Shown: positions 1 through 10,220, numbered from the stretch's first letter. The stretch is 47,802 bases of DNA from Ignavibacteriota bacterium (GCA_016219595.1 JACRLY010000076.1:1233-49034); one strand, 5' to 3'. The notes: generated by a model not told the origin, from the letters alone. Numbers and translations: made by a program.

Positions 1-1810
1 TTGCAGAGCTTGCAATCTTTGGTCCAATTCCGTTGAGCCATCTCAAAGAATTACCAATAAGATTGTTCCTGGCTGTAATATTTGTTATAATTATCGGATT
101 GAAACCTATCAGGACGATTCTAGCATTTGAAACTTCAGAGCGGACAGCAACTACTGAGTCCGCAAATTTATGTTTCAATATTGGAATAGTTTTTGGATTA
201 TTTACATCAATTGCCTGGGTAATCCAATGGTCTTTTCTGAATGTTTTATCAAATCCATTAGTAATTGGGTCATTGGGATATCCGACAATTGAAAAATTCC
301 AGCCTGATGATTCACCCTGGTAACAATTACCTCCCCAAGAACATCCGATTTTATAAATGAGGCTCGGAGTACTCATTTCCATTTCAGGTACTGATAAAGC
401 ACCACTAATTAATAAAGGAGTTCCACCATCAATTATTGAATTCATTGTTGATGCTTCTTCATCAGTTATTGTTCCTTCTTCTCCAAGAGTCCAAACTACC
501 GTGTTTAATTTATTAAACTGGGTGTAAATCGGAATAAAATCTGTCACATTAAAATCAAAATAATCCGTATACCCTGCACCGGATATTGTACCTCCTAAAC
601 TTTTTGCCCCTTCGGCAGCATCGTCAATTACCTGGAATTTGTCAATTTCGGCAGAAGCAACAGTAACAGAACCTTTTCCTTCTGTTGCTGATGGATTATT
701 TTTTTCTTTGACAGATATTTCAGCATCACCGATACCAATCATATCACCTGTTGTTAGTTTTAGAGTTACTGTTTTATTTGCAAGAGCTCCAATTGTCAAT
801 TCTTCCGATAAAACACCGTCATCAGAGGTTTTCTTTACTTCACTCGGAAGCTGAACAGAAGCATTCCAGTTAGATGGAGTTCTCGATGTTTTTGTAACAT
901 TGATAGTATAAGTTTTCGGAGAGTTAGTCAAATTTTTAATTTCAAAATCCCTTTGTGCTGTCGAGCCAATACCAACTGCAGATGTTTGTGGACCCGCAGT
1001 GCATGTGAATTCCATATCGGGCTGGCCTTCAGAACCTTTAACGCAATTTAATATTTTTTTCACATCAGCGTATTGCGCATCATACTCCTGAACAATACCG
1101 ATGAAGTGGAGGTTATCTATATTCCACCCGGCAGGAATTGAATAGTTATAAGTATGCTTATAACTCTGTCCTATACCAACTGTTGCGGGTATCTTATCTG
1201 CAGTTCCCCATACATCACCAAGCATATCTCTCAATACATGCATATGATGATAATTTGGACCTACTCCAGCTTGATCGTGGATTAAATCATCCTCGGTTAT
1301 ATAAACATTGAATCTGAATTTACCGGATGCTGCCTCTGCAAAAATAGCTTCTATATTTGCTGTTAGCATCCGATTAGACTTATTAATAGAATAGAAAAGT
1401 TTTACTTCCACTTTTGCAGGTTTACTTAAAGCTTCATTTACCATACTGGTCCATGAGCCTACATAACCAACCATTGCACTTGTACCGGCTAAATTATATG
1501 TCCTGTCAACTGTCGCACAAGGTACTCCGGTAACTCCAAAAGCACTTGCGAGTTCTAAATTTTCAGGTATTTCGTAAGGGTCACCATTATAAGCATGTAA
1601 TTCGACACCTATAACATCGTTTGGGTGTGCTGCAAGAATCTGAGTCATCATTGGTTTACCACTTGAACCGCATGGTGGGCACCATGTTCCTGTAAATTCT
1701 TCGATCAGAACAACTCTTTTTGGTTGAGCATAACCGAAACTGCTGATTAATACTAATGCGAGCAAAATCGAAAATATTCTGCCCATGAATGTTGTAGAAT
1801 TAGATTTCAT
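1..1810 (-). CDS. Omp28-related outer membrane / thioredoxin-fold protein, C-terminus truncated by window edge
   Basis: Not in the ORF track because no stop lies in the window. Manual translation from the complement of CAT at 1808-1810 gives MKSNSTTFMGRIFSILLALVLISSFGYAQPKRVVLIEEFTGTWCPPCGSSGKPMMTQILAAHPNDVIGVELHAYNG..., open to position 1. Signal peptide plus the FTGTWCPPC motif typical of Omp28-family proteins; RBS-like GGGAGG upstream. Confidence 0.8.
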   Translation of the reverse strand, partial: MKSNSTTFMGRIFSILLALVLISSFGYAQPKRVVLIEEFTGTWCPPCGSSGKPMMTQILAAHPNDVIGVELHAYNGDPYEIPENLELASAFGVTGVPCATVDRTYNLAGTSAMVGYVGSWTSMVNEALSKPAKVEVKLFYSINKSNRMLTANIEAIFAEAASGKFRFNVYITEDDLIHDQAGVGPNYHHMHVLRDMLGDVWGTADKIPATVGIGQSYKHTYNYSIPAGWNIDNLHFIGIVQEYDAQYADVKKILNCVKGSEGQPDMEFTCTAGPQTSAVGIGSTAQRDFEIKNLTNSPKTYTINVTKTSRTPSNWNASVQLPSEVKKTSDDGVLSEELTIGALANKTVTLKLTTGDMIGIGDAEISVKEKNNPSATEGKGSVTVASAEIDKFQVIDDAAEGAKSLGGTISGAGYTDYFDFNVTDFIPIYTQFNKLNTVVWTLGEEGTITDEEASTMNSIIDGGTPLLISGALSVPEMEMSTPSLIYKIGCSWGGNCYQGESSGWNFSIVGYPNDPITNGFDKTFRKDHWITQAIDVNNPKTIPILKHKFADSVVAVRSEVSNARIVLIGFNPIIITNITARNNLIGNSLRWLNGIGPKIASSA

Positions 1811-1881
1811 AAAGCCTCCCGTTGTTAAATAAATAATTTATTTAAAAGTATTCATTGTCATGCCCAAATAGATATTAATAC

Positions 1882-1909
1882 AAAAAAGTGGAATTTGTTT
1901 CACTTTTTT
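1882..1909. terminator. Symmetric hairpin flanked by A/T tracts, possible bidirectional terminator
   Basis: AAAAAAGTGGAA-TTTG-TTTCACTTTTTT inverted repeat (one G:T wobble). Confidence 0.45.
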
Positions 1910-2380
1910 TTGTGTGCCTTTTATTCTTATCTATTCAACTAATATTGTTAATACCAAAATATAAACTTACACTGAAATAATATAAAAAGCAATAAAAATT
2001 TCTAACTATTTATAAAATAGCATCACTCGATTACTAAATGACACATGAAAGGCAATTTGGTCTCAGAAATAATGAAATATTTTTTTGATTAAGATTGGTT
2101 ATTCTATTATTCTATTTAATTCTATAGAGTTATATTATTGGATAGTTATTTATTAAAATAATAATTTTGTATTATTATTCGACTTGTAATGGAGAACGGA
2201 TAAATTTTATTCTAAGTTCTCCAAAAAAAAACCAGCCATTTCTTACCGGATTTTTTTATAAAGTCTACATTTATTGTATCAGACATCGATAAACTTAGTA
2301 TGACAATTAATTAAATTTATTCTTATTTTATTATTTCGTAATAATGTCACACTGAGCGAAGTCGAAGAGTCGTTATTGAA

Positions 2381-2599
2381 TTAGTGGCATCCGCAATTAC
2401 CGCCGCAGCCACATGCATGGGAGTGGCTTTCATGCTGATGCGATGAAGCTATTGCTCCTGAATTGAAAACGACAAAACCCTCGGTATAATCTTTTGCTGA
2501 ATGACAGCCGCAAATTTTATCTTCGAGTCTTTCACCTTCTTCGACAATGACCTGTTTTTCATTTCCGCATCGTTCACATGTATAATTATATATTGACAT
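2381..2599 (-). CDS. Small FmdB-like zinc-ribbon protein with His/Cys-rich tail
   Basis: 72 aa: MSIYNYTCERCGNEKQV...ICGCHSAKDY...HQHESHSHACGCGGNCGCH. Confidence 0.6.
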   Translation of the reverse strand: MSIYNYTCERCGNEKQVIVEEGERLEDKICGCHSAKDYTEGFVVFNSGAIASSHQHESHSHACGCGGNCGCH

Positions 2600-2745
2600 T
2601 TTGTCACCTTAAATCAAATTTTCACATAAAATATTAGGTAAAATTAAATAAATTTTTAGTAAGAACAAAATTTATTGTGTTTGCTTATGTTTTTTTAATT
2701 TGCAGAAAATTAAATAAATACATAATACTACAATTGGGAAAATTT

Positions 2746-4035
2746 ATGTCGCAAACAGTTGTTCAAAAGATTCTGGCGAAGGCTTCGGGTAAATCTCATG
2801 TAGAAGTCGGCGAGGTACTTGAGCCAAAAGTTGACCTTGCAATGTCGCATGAGAATGCAGCACTCGTAATGAATCAGTTTTTAGATATTTATAATGGCAC
2901 CGGATTAGATGCAAAAGTGTGGGACCCGTCAAAGATTGCAATAATTTTTGACCACAGGGTTCCCGCAGAAAGCAAGAAAACAGCAACTAATCAGAAATTA
3001 ATCAGAGAATTTGTTGCAGAACAAGGGATTAAAAAATTCCATGACATACGTGGAGATGAGATGGGTATCTGCCACCAGATTTTACCTGAATATGGATATG
3101 TACGACCGGGATATGTCGTTGTTGGAACAGACAGCCACACAACAAGCCATGGTGCTTTAGGTGCATTCTCATTCGGAATAGGTGCAACAGAGATGGCTTC
3201 AGTATGGACACTCGGGACAATTTTGAATGTAGAAGTTCCTGCAACAATAAAAGTAGAAATAAACGGTAAATTCCAAAAACATGTCGCACCTAAAGATTTG
3301 ATTTTATATGTTATAGGTAAATTAACAGCCGAGGGTGCTAACTTTAAAGTTATAGAATTTCATGGCGATACTATCAGGAAAATGGATACTTCCGGAAGAT
3401 TGACTATCTGCAATATGTCTGTGGAAGCAGGGGCAACATCGGGAATTGTACCCGGAGATGAAGAGACAATCAGATACCTGAGAGAGGTAGCGGGTGTCAA
3501 AGATGACATTCCATTGACTATACCTGACCGGGATGCCGAATATGATAGAATATTAGAAATCGATGCTTCCACATTAGTACCACAGGTGGCATGTCCGCAC
3601 ACAGTTGACAATGTAAAACCCGTATCGGAAATCGAGGGATTGAAAATCGAACAGGTTGTAATCGGCTCATGTACAAACGGACGTTTGGATGACCTTGAAA
3701 TAGCTGCATCAATACTCAAAGGAAAAAAAGTTGCAAAAGGAACACGCATGCTTGTATTTCCCGCATCAGGGAACATATACAGGGAAGCGATGAAGAGAGG
3801 ATACCTGAATGATTTGATGGAAGCCGGAGCTGTTATAGCAAATCCCGGGTGCGGACCTTGTCTTGGTGTTCACCAGGGGGCTTTAGGAGATGGAGAGAGG
3901 GCATTATCTACTACAAACAGGAACTTTAAAGGAAGAATGGGTAATCCTTCTGCTGAAGTATATCTATGCTCGCCTGCAGTAGCGGCTGTAAGTGCTTTAA
4001 CCGGAGTTATAACTAATCCAAACGGTGGAAATTAA
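2746..4035 (+). CDS. leuC: 3-isopropylmalate dehydratase large subunit
   Basis: Aconitase-family motifs: VVGTDSHTTSHGALGAFSFGIGATEMA, IGSCTNGRLDDL, NPGCGPCLGVHQG. Start trimmed to ATG at 2746 (MSQTVVQKILAKASGK); the track ORF starts at 2677. Confidence 0.93.
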   Translation: MSQTVVQKILAKASGKSHVEVGEVLEPKVDLAMSHENAALVMNQFLDIYNGTGLDAKVWDPSKIAIIFDHRVPAESKKTATNQKLIREFVAEQGIKKFHDIRGDEMGICHQILPEYGYVRPGYVVVGTDSHTTSHGALGAFSFGIGATEMASVWTLGTILNVEVPATIKVEINGKFQKHVAPKDLILYVIGKLTAEGANFKVIEFHGDTIRKMDTSGRLTICNMSVEAGATSGIVPGDEETIRYLREVAGVKDDIPLTIPDRDAEYDRILEIDASTLVPQVACPHTVDNVKPVSEIEGLKIEQVVIGSCTNGRLDDLEIAASILKGKKVAKGTRMLVFPASGNIYREAMKRGYLNDLMEAGAVIANPGCGPCLGVHQGALGDGERALSTTNRNFKGRMGNPSAEVYLCSPAVAAVSALTGVITNPNGGN

Positions 4036-4036
4036 T

Positions 4037-4534
4037 ATGGCAAAAGTAATATATAAACTCGAAGATGATATTTCTACTGACATTATTTATCCCGGAAGAT
4101 ACATGGCTACTGTGCTTCCGACAGAGACACCCCAGTATGCATTTGCAGATTTAACGGATTTAAACAAAATGTTGAATGATGGGAATTTGCCTCAACAAAG
4201 TATTATTGTTGCAGGAAAAAATTTCGGATGCGGCTCATCACGAGAACAGGCTTGTTCGACATTAAAGGGACATGAACTGACTGTAGTGGCAAGGAATTTC
4301 GCCAGGATTTTTCTCCAGAACAGCATCAATCTCGGTCTGCAAACTATTGTCTGCCCTGAAGTTGATGCTTCAGTAGGTGATGAAATGGAAATTGCCGACA
4401 ACAAATTAATAAATAAAACCAGCGGAAAAAGTTTCGAAATTATTCCCCTGCCACAGGCAAGACAGTCAATAATTGATGCCGGTGGATTGATACCTTACAC
4501 AAGAAAGAGATTAATGCAGAATGTAGGGAAATAA
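4037..4534 (+). CDS. leuD: 3-isopropylmalate dehydratase small subunit
   Basis: MAKVIYKLEDDISTDIIYPGRY...AGKNFGCGSSREQA, typical LeuD, immediately downstream of leuC. Confidence 0.93.
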   Translation: MAKVIYKLEDDISTDIIYPGRYMATVLPTETPQYAFADLTDLNKMLNDGNLPQQSIIVAGKNFGCGSSREQACSTLKGHELTVVARNFARIFLQNSINLGLQTIVCPEVDASVGDEMEIADNKLINKTSGKSFEIIPLPQARQSIIDAGGLIPYTRKRLMQNVGK

Positions 4535-4573
4535 TTCTGAATGATGAATTTTTAAATTTATTAAAATAAACAT

Positions 4574-5092
4574 ATGACACATAAAGAACTCGCAAAAGAA
4601 ATATATAATACATCATACCTGACAGGAACATTCCTGCTTCGTTCAGGAAAAATCAGCAATGAGTATTTCGATAAATACCAATTTGAAAGCAATCCTGATT
4701 TGTTAAACGAAATTGCAGAACAATTTTTGGAAATTATTCCAAATGATTTTGATTTAATAGCCGGGCTGGAACTTGGTGGTATTCCTATTGCAACTATGCT
4801 TTCCCAAAAAACAGGAAAGACTGCAATTTTTGTCAGAAAAAAAGCAAAGGAATACGGAACAAATAAACTTGCCGAAGGCTCCGATTTCAATGGGAAAAAA
4901 TTACTCATTGTCGAAGACGTTATTACAAGCGGAGGGCAGGTTATTTTAAGTGTCGATGAACTTAGAAAACACGGTGCCTTTATTCAACATGCCGTATGTG
5001 TGATTGACAGGGAATCAGGAGGCAAAGAGAATCTGGCAAAAAATAACATTGAATTATTACCATTATTCACTATGAGTGAATTAAAAGACTGA
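4574..5092 (+). CDS. pyrE: Orotate phosphoribosyltransferase
   Basis: ELGGIPIATMLS...FVRKKAKEYGT...GKKLLIVEDVITSGGQ (PRTase PRPP-binding motif). Confidence 0.85.
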   Translation: MTHKELAKEIYNTSYLTGTFLLRSGKISNEYFDKYQFESNPDLLNEIAEQFLEIIPNDFDLIAGLELGGIPIATMLSQKTGKTAIFVRKKAKEYGTNKLAEGSDFNGKKLLIVEDVITSGGQVILSVDELRKHGAFIQHAVCVIDRESGGKENLAKNNIELLPLFTMSELKD

Positions 5093-5096
5093 TTTC

Positions 5097-6119
5097 CTAT
5101 TTTATATTTAATAATTGCTTTGTCAATGATTGAGAAAGTTCCCTGAGTTTGTATAAATCGTCCTCAGTTAGGATGCCTTTTACAGAACGGACAGGAAATA
5201 ATTTTTCATCTTTAATTTTATATAAACCCAGCTCGAGTTCGGAACCTTCTTTAATTCTTCTGAATGTTCCTGTTATATAATAATCAACCTGGAACTTACT
5301 CAGAATTTCCATTTCGAATTTAGTCGGTGCTTTATAATTCTCAGCAAAAAATAATTTAAACATCGAATAAATCGTATCACGTGTTTCAATATCATAAATG
5401 ACATATTCCCTGCAATCCTTAGCAGTTTCAAATATTGATTCAATCATATCATAGGAAGCAACTGCCATCCTGGAATACAAATCCCACATATATAAATCCG
5501 GATCATCGATAAATTCAATTCCTCCTATAATAACAGCGGGTGCCGGTATTACATTAAATTTACCCTCAAGGTTCGAATACATCATAGAATCTTTCAGACA
5601 TACGGCTACCGCCCTTTGAACGGCTGAAAGAAGCGAAGGGTCATACAAAACTTTTTCGTCTTTTTCATTAATGAAATGAATTAAGGCATAACCGGATCCT
5701 TCGGATTTTTCTTCAAAATCATCTGCATCAACCATAGAAATATCTACCCTCAGCATATTCTCAACACGGTTGATATTAAGAAACAGCAACTTATCGACAT
5801 TTAAATTTTGTGCAATCTCAGCGGCAGTCGGTGCCTTTTTTTGGTCAACAATAACCTGTGCGACTGAATCCCTGACTGAAAAAGGGACAATATGGAATCT
5901 TTTATTTAATCCTCCCGCGAGAGCAACTGCAGATTCAACTTTCGATAATGAAATATCGCCTGCTTCCTTTCCTAAATTCACATCAGCTATCATAAATAGT
6001 TCTGTAGATTTGTTTTCGCCTGATGCTTGTGATAAATTACTTGGGACAGCAACCGATTTGCTGCAGCAAACAATAAAGCTTAAAATTATAATAATTGGAA
6101 TTTTTAAATTATTTCTCAT
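5097..6119 (-). CDS. Hypothetical exported protein
   Basis: 340 aa, N-terminal hydrophobic signal with possible lipobox (IIIILSFIVCC); no family confidently recognised. Confidence 0.7.
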   Translation of the reverse strand: MRNNLKIPIIIILSFIVCCSKSVAVPSNLSQASGENKSTELFMIADVNLGKEAGDISLSKVESAVALAGGLNKRFHIVPFSVRDSVAQVIVDQKKAPTAAEIAQNLNVDKLLFLNINRVENMLRVDISMVDADDFEEKSEGSGYALIHFINEKDEKVLYDPSLLSAVQRAVAVCLKDSMMYSNLEGKFNVIPAPAVIIGGIEFIDDPDLYMWDLYSRMAVASYDMIESIFETAKDCREYVIYDIETRDTIYSMFKLFFAENYKAPTKFEMEILSKFQVDYYITGTFRRIKEGSELELGLYKIKDEKLFPVRSVKGILTEDDLYKLRELSQSLTKQLLNIK

Positions 6120-6280
6120 TTTCCTGTTTTGATAATTATTTTATTATAATTACGAATAAAGATTTCAAAAATTATTTTCTATTAATTTTTAAATTTCAAA
6201 TATTACTTAAAAATTCTTTTGTAATTCGTGGAATTATTATTATTATTGAAAAATAAATTTACGAAAGAAAGGTATTTAAA

Positions 6281-6523
6281 ATGTCAGATAATGAAGTATT
6301 ATACCAAAATGTGTCTAATATCATCAATAACGAAATCAAGCCTTATATTGAAGCTGACGGCGGTAATATAAAATTGAAGAGCGTAGATGAAGGTGTGGTT
6401 TATGTACATCTCTCAGGAGCCTGTGCGGGTTGTCCCGGCGCTGCAATGACATTGAAAGGAGGAGTAGAAAGAATCCTCAAGATGAAGCTGCAGGATGTTA
6501 AGGAAGTAAGGCTTGCGTATTAG
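6281..6523 (+). CDS. NifU C-terminal-domain Fe-S scaffold protein
   Basis: IEADGGNIKLKSV...GACAGCPGAAMTLKGGVERIL, conserved CxxC of the Nfu domain. Confidence 0.88.
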   Translation: MSDNEVLYQNVSNIINNEIKPYIEADGGNIKLKSVDEGVVYVHLSGACAGCPGAAMTLKGGVERILKMKLQDVKEVRLAY

Positions 6524-6566
6524 ACAATAAAATTATTTTTATTGGTCTTTAATCAGGGAATCAAAA

Positions 6567-6593
6567 AAAAGCCATAGCTTAGCTATGGCTTTT
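6567..6593. terminator. Bidirectional intrinsic terminator between convergent genes
   Basis: AAAAGCCATAGC-TTA-GCTATGGCTTTT hairpin between nfu-like (+) and OmpA-like (-) genes. Confidence 0.8.
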
Positions 6594-6609
6594 GAATTTT
6601 TATACTAAT

Positions 6610-8781
6610 TTATCTCTTCTTCATTATCTCAATTTCAACGGTGCGGCTCAGGAAACGTTCCTCAGGCGTTGAATATGAATATATTCCTAAAGGATATTTT
6701 GTAGCACCCATACCTTCAATCCTGTTGATTTTGGCGAACGGCATAATGGAACGCACTGTATTGCTAATTTCCCTTGCTCTCATTTCCGATAAATATTCAT
6801 TTGTTCTGTCGTTGCCGAGGAAATCGCAATAACCTGTTATAGCCATAACAGAATTCCCATCTAATATTTTCAGAAATTCCTTTATTTGATTTCTGTACAG
6901 ACTTTCTAAAATAAATTGAGAAACATCGAATAAAGGTAAAATTAATCTTTCAATCAGAGTATCAACCGTATCGCGGTTAATTTTTACATTCCTCATCGAT
7001 AGTGCAGCAAGCTCTTTTTCATCAAATACTTTGTAGGATATGCTCAATGGAGCTGTGGCACTCATCGAACGAAAATCTTTCGGTTGAACATCATAATATA
7101 CTACCTGTGGTTTGCCTTTTTTTCCTTCGTTTGTTATCACTTTGTCAAAAATTGATGAAATCAACATCCACCTGTTTACTCCTTCTTTGGAACTTCCTGA
7201 CGGGTCGTACATAACAAGCGAAGGCTCAACCTTTAATGGTTCAAGATAGTAATTTCCCTGGACCGGAGCAAGAATTTCAGGTGAGGTTGATTCGATTTCC
7301 ACCCTGCGGTTTTCAGAATAACCGAATTCGGATTGGCTTAAAGTTCTGAATTCCGGAAAACAATTATTCATTGGAGGCTTTATTTGTATTCGGCTCTCTT
7401 CGATATTAAAAGTCGATATCAAATAATCTTTTACTGTCTTTGCCCTTTGATTTGCAAGTGTACAATTCACTTTTTCAGTAGAAGGGTCGATTGTCCCCGA
7501 TAGAACAATTTTTGAAGCCGGGTGCGTAATCATCCTTGTCCCGATTATATTTAAAACATTGCGGTGATAAATCACCGAATTAGGCTCCAGCTCTGTTTCT
7601 GTAAATGTATTGTTTTTGGAAAGCAAATCATATCTTTCGGGAATTTTCGATGAATTATTTTCAAAAAATACATAAGGGAGAACAGGATAAATATCCCTTC
7701 TTAATTGAACTTGTACATTAAAAGATGTTACAGGAGAAAGACGTTTACCTGCCGAATCGGTTTCAAATAGACCTATATTTGCAATCAGGTTCCCGGTTCT
7801 GGCTTGAGGGATATAAAGAGTGTCTACTCTTAAAATCTCTTCAAGAAATACTGTAGTATCCTTGATTTCAAATTCCTTTTGAGTGATTACCGGTTCCCCG
7901 GGAGAAAGATATTTCACCGAATACTTGTTTGATTCAATAGTAACAGTATCAATAATATAATTTTTTCTTTTTACTTCGACTGAACCTTGCGGTGAGTACT
8001 TAAACGAAACACCAGCATATAATGAATTGATTTTCCATTTATTGTTAGAACTCCAGTTATCCGCGCCGATAACATTTGTCAAACCATAATTAAAAAAAAC
8101 TTCAGGGGCAAGAATAAGTGAGCCGGACTTGTTTAATGGAAATTCATAGCTCAATCCGGCAACTGCGGATATATCGATTGAATTTAAATTATAAAACTTT
8201 CCTTTCACTTTTAATTCTTTTTGATTGTTCTCAACAAATACCATGTTTGACGGTTGAACTATTTTATCATATTGATTATAATCACTTGATGTGTAAATAC
8301 CTGCATTAGCACCAACATGAATAAATAACCGGCTAACCGGCATAATAATAAGCATAGGAGAAAATGAAAAAGTCGAAAGTTCAGCTTTAAAATCCCTGTC
8401 AATTTTGGCATTAAACTGAGATTGCCCGTTTATAACAAGTGTATCAAATCTTAAATTGAAGTTACCTGATACATTATAATAATTAGCCCTGATACCGAGG
8501 AGAAGCATTTTATTAAGAGGGATTTCAAATAATAGTCCTGCGCCATAACCGTACCCTTGCCCATTTTCGAGACCGGCACAACAATTTTTAATATTTGGTA
8601 ATGAATTTATTTTGGAATTATGCATATTGATTCCGTAATTGCCAAATAATCCATATCTCGGATTCAACTTGTCCCTATCATCAATTACCTGGCTCGAAAG
8701 AATCGAATAAGATAATGAAAGAATTGAGACAATTATTGTCAATTCAATTAAAATATTTTTCCCACGGCATAATGAATACAT
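6610..8781 (-). CDS. OmpA-family outer membrane protein with two OmpA-like segments
   Basis: 723 aa; beta-barrel-like N-terminus, then NQRAKTVKDYLI...ENRRVEIE and ITGYCDFLGNDRTNEYLSEMRAREI...RFLSRTVEIEI. Similar architecture to 22120..24162. Confidence 0.8.
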   Translation of the reverse strand: MYSLCRGKNILIELTIIVSILSLSYSILSSQVIDDRDKLNPRYGLFGNYGINMHNSKINSLPNIKNCCAGLENGQGYGYGAGLLFEIPLNKMLLLGIRANYYNVSGNFNLRFDTLVINGQSQFNAKIDRDFKAELSTFSFSPMLIIMPVSRLFIHVGANAGIYTSSDYNQYDKIVQPSNMVFVENNQKELKVKGKFYNLNSIDISAVAGLSYEFPLNKSGSLILAPEVFFNYGLTNVIGADNWSSNNKWKINSLYAGVSFKYSPQGSVEVKRKNYIIDTVTIESNKYSVKYLSPGEPVITQKEFEIKDTTVFLEEILRVDTLYIPQARTGNLIANIGLFETDSAGKRLSPVTSFNVQVQLRRDIYPVLPYVFFENNSSKIPERYDLLSKNNTFTETELEPNSVIYHRNVLNIIGTRMITHPASKIVLSGTIDPSTEKVNCTLANQRAKTVKDYLISTFNIEESRIQIKPPMNNCFPEFRTLSQSEFGYSENRRVEIESTSPEILAPVQGNYYLEPLKVEPSLVMYDPSGSSKEGVNRWMLISSIFDKVITNEGKKGKPQVVYYDVQPKDFRSMSATAPLSISYKVFDEKELAALSMRNVKINRDTVDTLIERLILPLFDVSQFILESLYRNQIKEFLKILDGNSVMAITGYCDFLGNDRTNEYLSEMRAREISNTVRSIMPFAKINRIEGMGATKYPLGIYSYSTPEERFLSRTVEIEIMKKR

Positions 8782-8938
8782 TATACACCTATATTTATCA
8801 ATTATTTATATAAATGTTAATATATAAAGCAAAAATTTTGCCAAGTATTCATATTATCAGCATCTATGACAATATTATATAAAATATTATTAATTTGATA
8901 ACGTTAGCTAAATCAGTTAATAAATTATTGGAACAATT

Positions 8939-9145
8939 ATGAATCAGGAAAATACATTATCTGAAACTGAAATATTAGAATTAGTACATGCGTATCAGAC
9001 TATTCAAAAATTTCTTGAGAAATTTTTACCTTTAGAGCAATTATATACTTCAGAATTTATTAATTCAATCAATGATGCAATGGTAGACTTAGATCATAAA
9101 AACTATGTTGAAGTAAACAGTTTTGACGACTTTGTCAATAAGTAG
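8939..9145 (+). CDS. Putative antitoxin of a toxin-antitoxin pair
   Basis: 68 aa small acidic protein directly upstream of, and overlapping, a RelE/ParE-like ORF. Confidence 0.5.
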   Translation: MNQENTLSETEILELVHAYQTIQKFLEKFLPLEQLYTSEFINSINDAMVDLDHKNYVEVNSFDDFVNK

Positions 9146-9410
9146 GAAAATAAATAAGACAAACCGTTTCACCCGAGATTTGAAAAAATTATCTCTTGAA
9201 GTTCAATCAGAAGCGTATCAGGCAAGCTTATTACTCTCAGAAAATCCATTTCATCCAAAATTATCCGCAAAAAAATTGACTGGATATAATAGATTGTATA
9301 GAGTTGTTATTCAAAATAATTTTCGATTAATTTTCTCTTTTGATGAAGAAAATATTTATCTAATAAGATTAGCACACCCGAAAGATATATATAAAAACTT
9401 AGAAGTTTGA
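9123..9410 (+). CDS. RelE/ParE-superfamily toxin-like protein
   Basis: RDLKKLSLEVQ...NPFHPKLSAKKLTGYNRLYRVVIQNNFRLIFSFDEENIYLIRLAHPKDIYKNL. Confidence 0.7.
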   Translation: MTTLSISRKINKTNRFTRDLKKLSLEVQSEAYQASLLLSENPFHPKLSAKKLTGYNRLYRVVIQNNFRLIFSFDEENIYLIRLAHPKDIYKNLEV

Positions 9411-9500
9411 TTAATTCAAACTTCATGAAAAATTTGTGATAATTAATAATTTAGAAACACAAATCTAAATTCACCGGGAGTACAGGAATTTTATTTTAAA

Positions 9501-10220
9501 TCATCTTACAACATTAAACAAACTGTAATATGAATTTTTCTCATCTTCAACAACAAGAATATAAATTCCGCAGGATAAATTAAAAGTATTTATTGATAAT
9601 TCATTTGCGCTACATTTTAAAGAACTAAGGATATGAGAATTCATATCGAAAATGCGGATGTTTCTATCAATAGCTGAAGGCATTCTGATTTCCAATTCAT
9701 TTTCTTTCACAAAGAGTTTGAAATCCGTAGGCAGATTCTTTATATCACTGACACCTGAATATGGTTCTGCAGGGAAAAGATATTCACCATTTTCCAAATC
9801 AGAAATTTGTATGACTATTTCATCACCGCTGATTTCATGAGGCAAGTAGCCGGGCCAACAGCCTCCCTGTCCTTGTGTACCGAGGTTTTCAATCGGGTAC
9901 TCATTGCCGCAATTGTTGCAATGCATTTTATCGCCTCTTTGTGAGTATCCTTTGTCGGCTTTGTAGCATACTTCACAGGCATTGAATGCAGATTTGATAT
10001 TACCGCTTCCATCTTTTACAATGAAATAATCAATTACCTTCATTGTTGTAGAATTAATAATATAATTATATGAATAATAATTGGGTGTCGTAGAAATTTC
10101 AGATACCGGATGCCTTCTGTCAAGTCCTGATAATGAATTAAGATTCAATATAATCATTATTAAAATGATTGTTGGTGCAATTCCGGATATCTTACTAAGA
10201 AAAGCAGTATAATTTTTCAT
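9501..10220 (-). CDS. DUF2318-like Cys-rich domain protein with T9SS-type C-terminal sorting domain
   Basis: FNACEVCYKADKGYSQRGDKMHCNNCGNEYPIENLGTQGQGGCWPGYL resembles DUF2318; C-terminus RIFDMNSHILSSLKC...GIYILVVEDEKNSYYSLFNVVR resembles a T9SS type A CTD. Confidence 0.65.
   Translation of the reverse strand: MKNYTAFLSKISGIAPTIILIMIILNLNSLSGLDRRHPVSEISTTPNYYSYNYIINSTTMKVIDYFIVKDGSGNIKSAFNACEVCYKADKGYSQRGDKMHCNNCGNEYPIENLGTQGQGGCWPGYLPHEISGDEIVIQISDLENGEYLFPAEPYSGVSDIKNLPTDFKLFVKENELEIRMPSAIDRNIRIFDMNSHILSSLKCSANELSINTFNLSCGIYILVVEDEKNSYYSLFNVVR

Noticed and set aside
639-854. Plus-strand ORF of 71 aa
   Set aside because: Lies antisense inside the well-supported Omp28-like reading frame on the minus strand.
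2744-3776. Several minus-strand ORFs overlapping leuC
   Set aside because: Antisense shadow ORFs of a strongly recognised gene.
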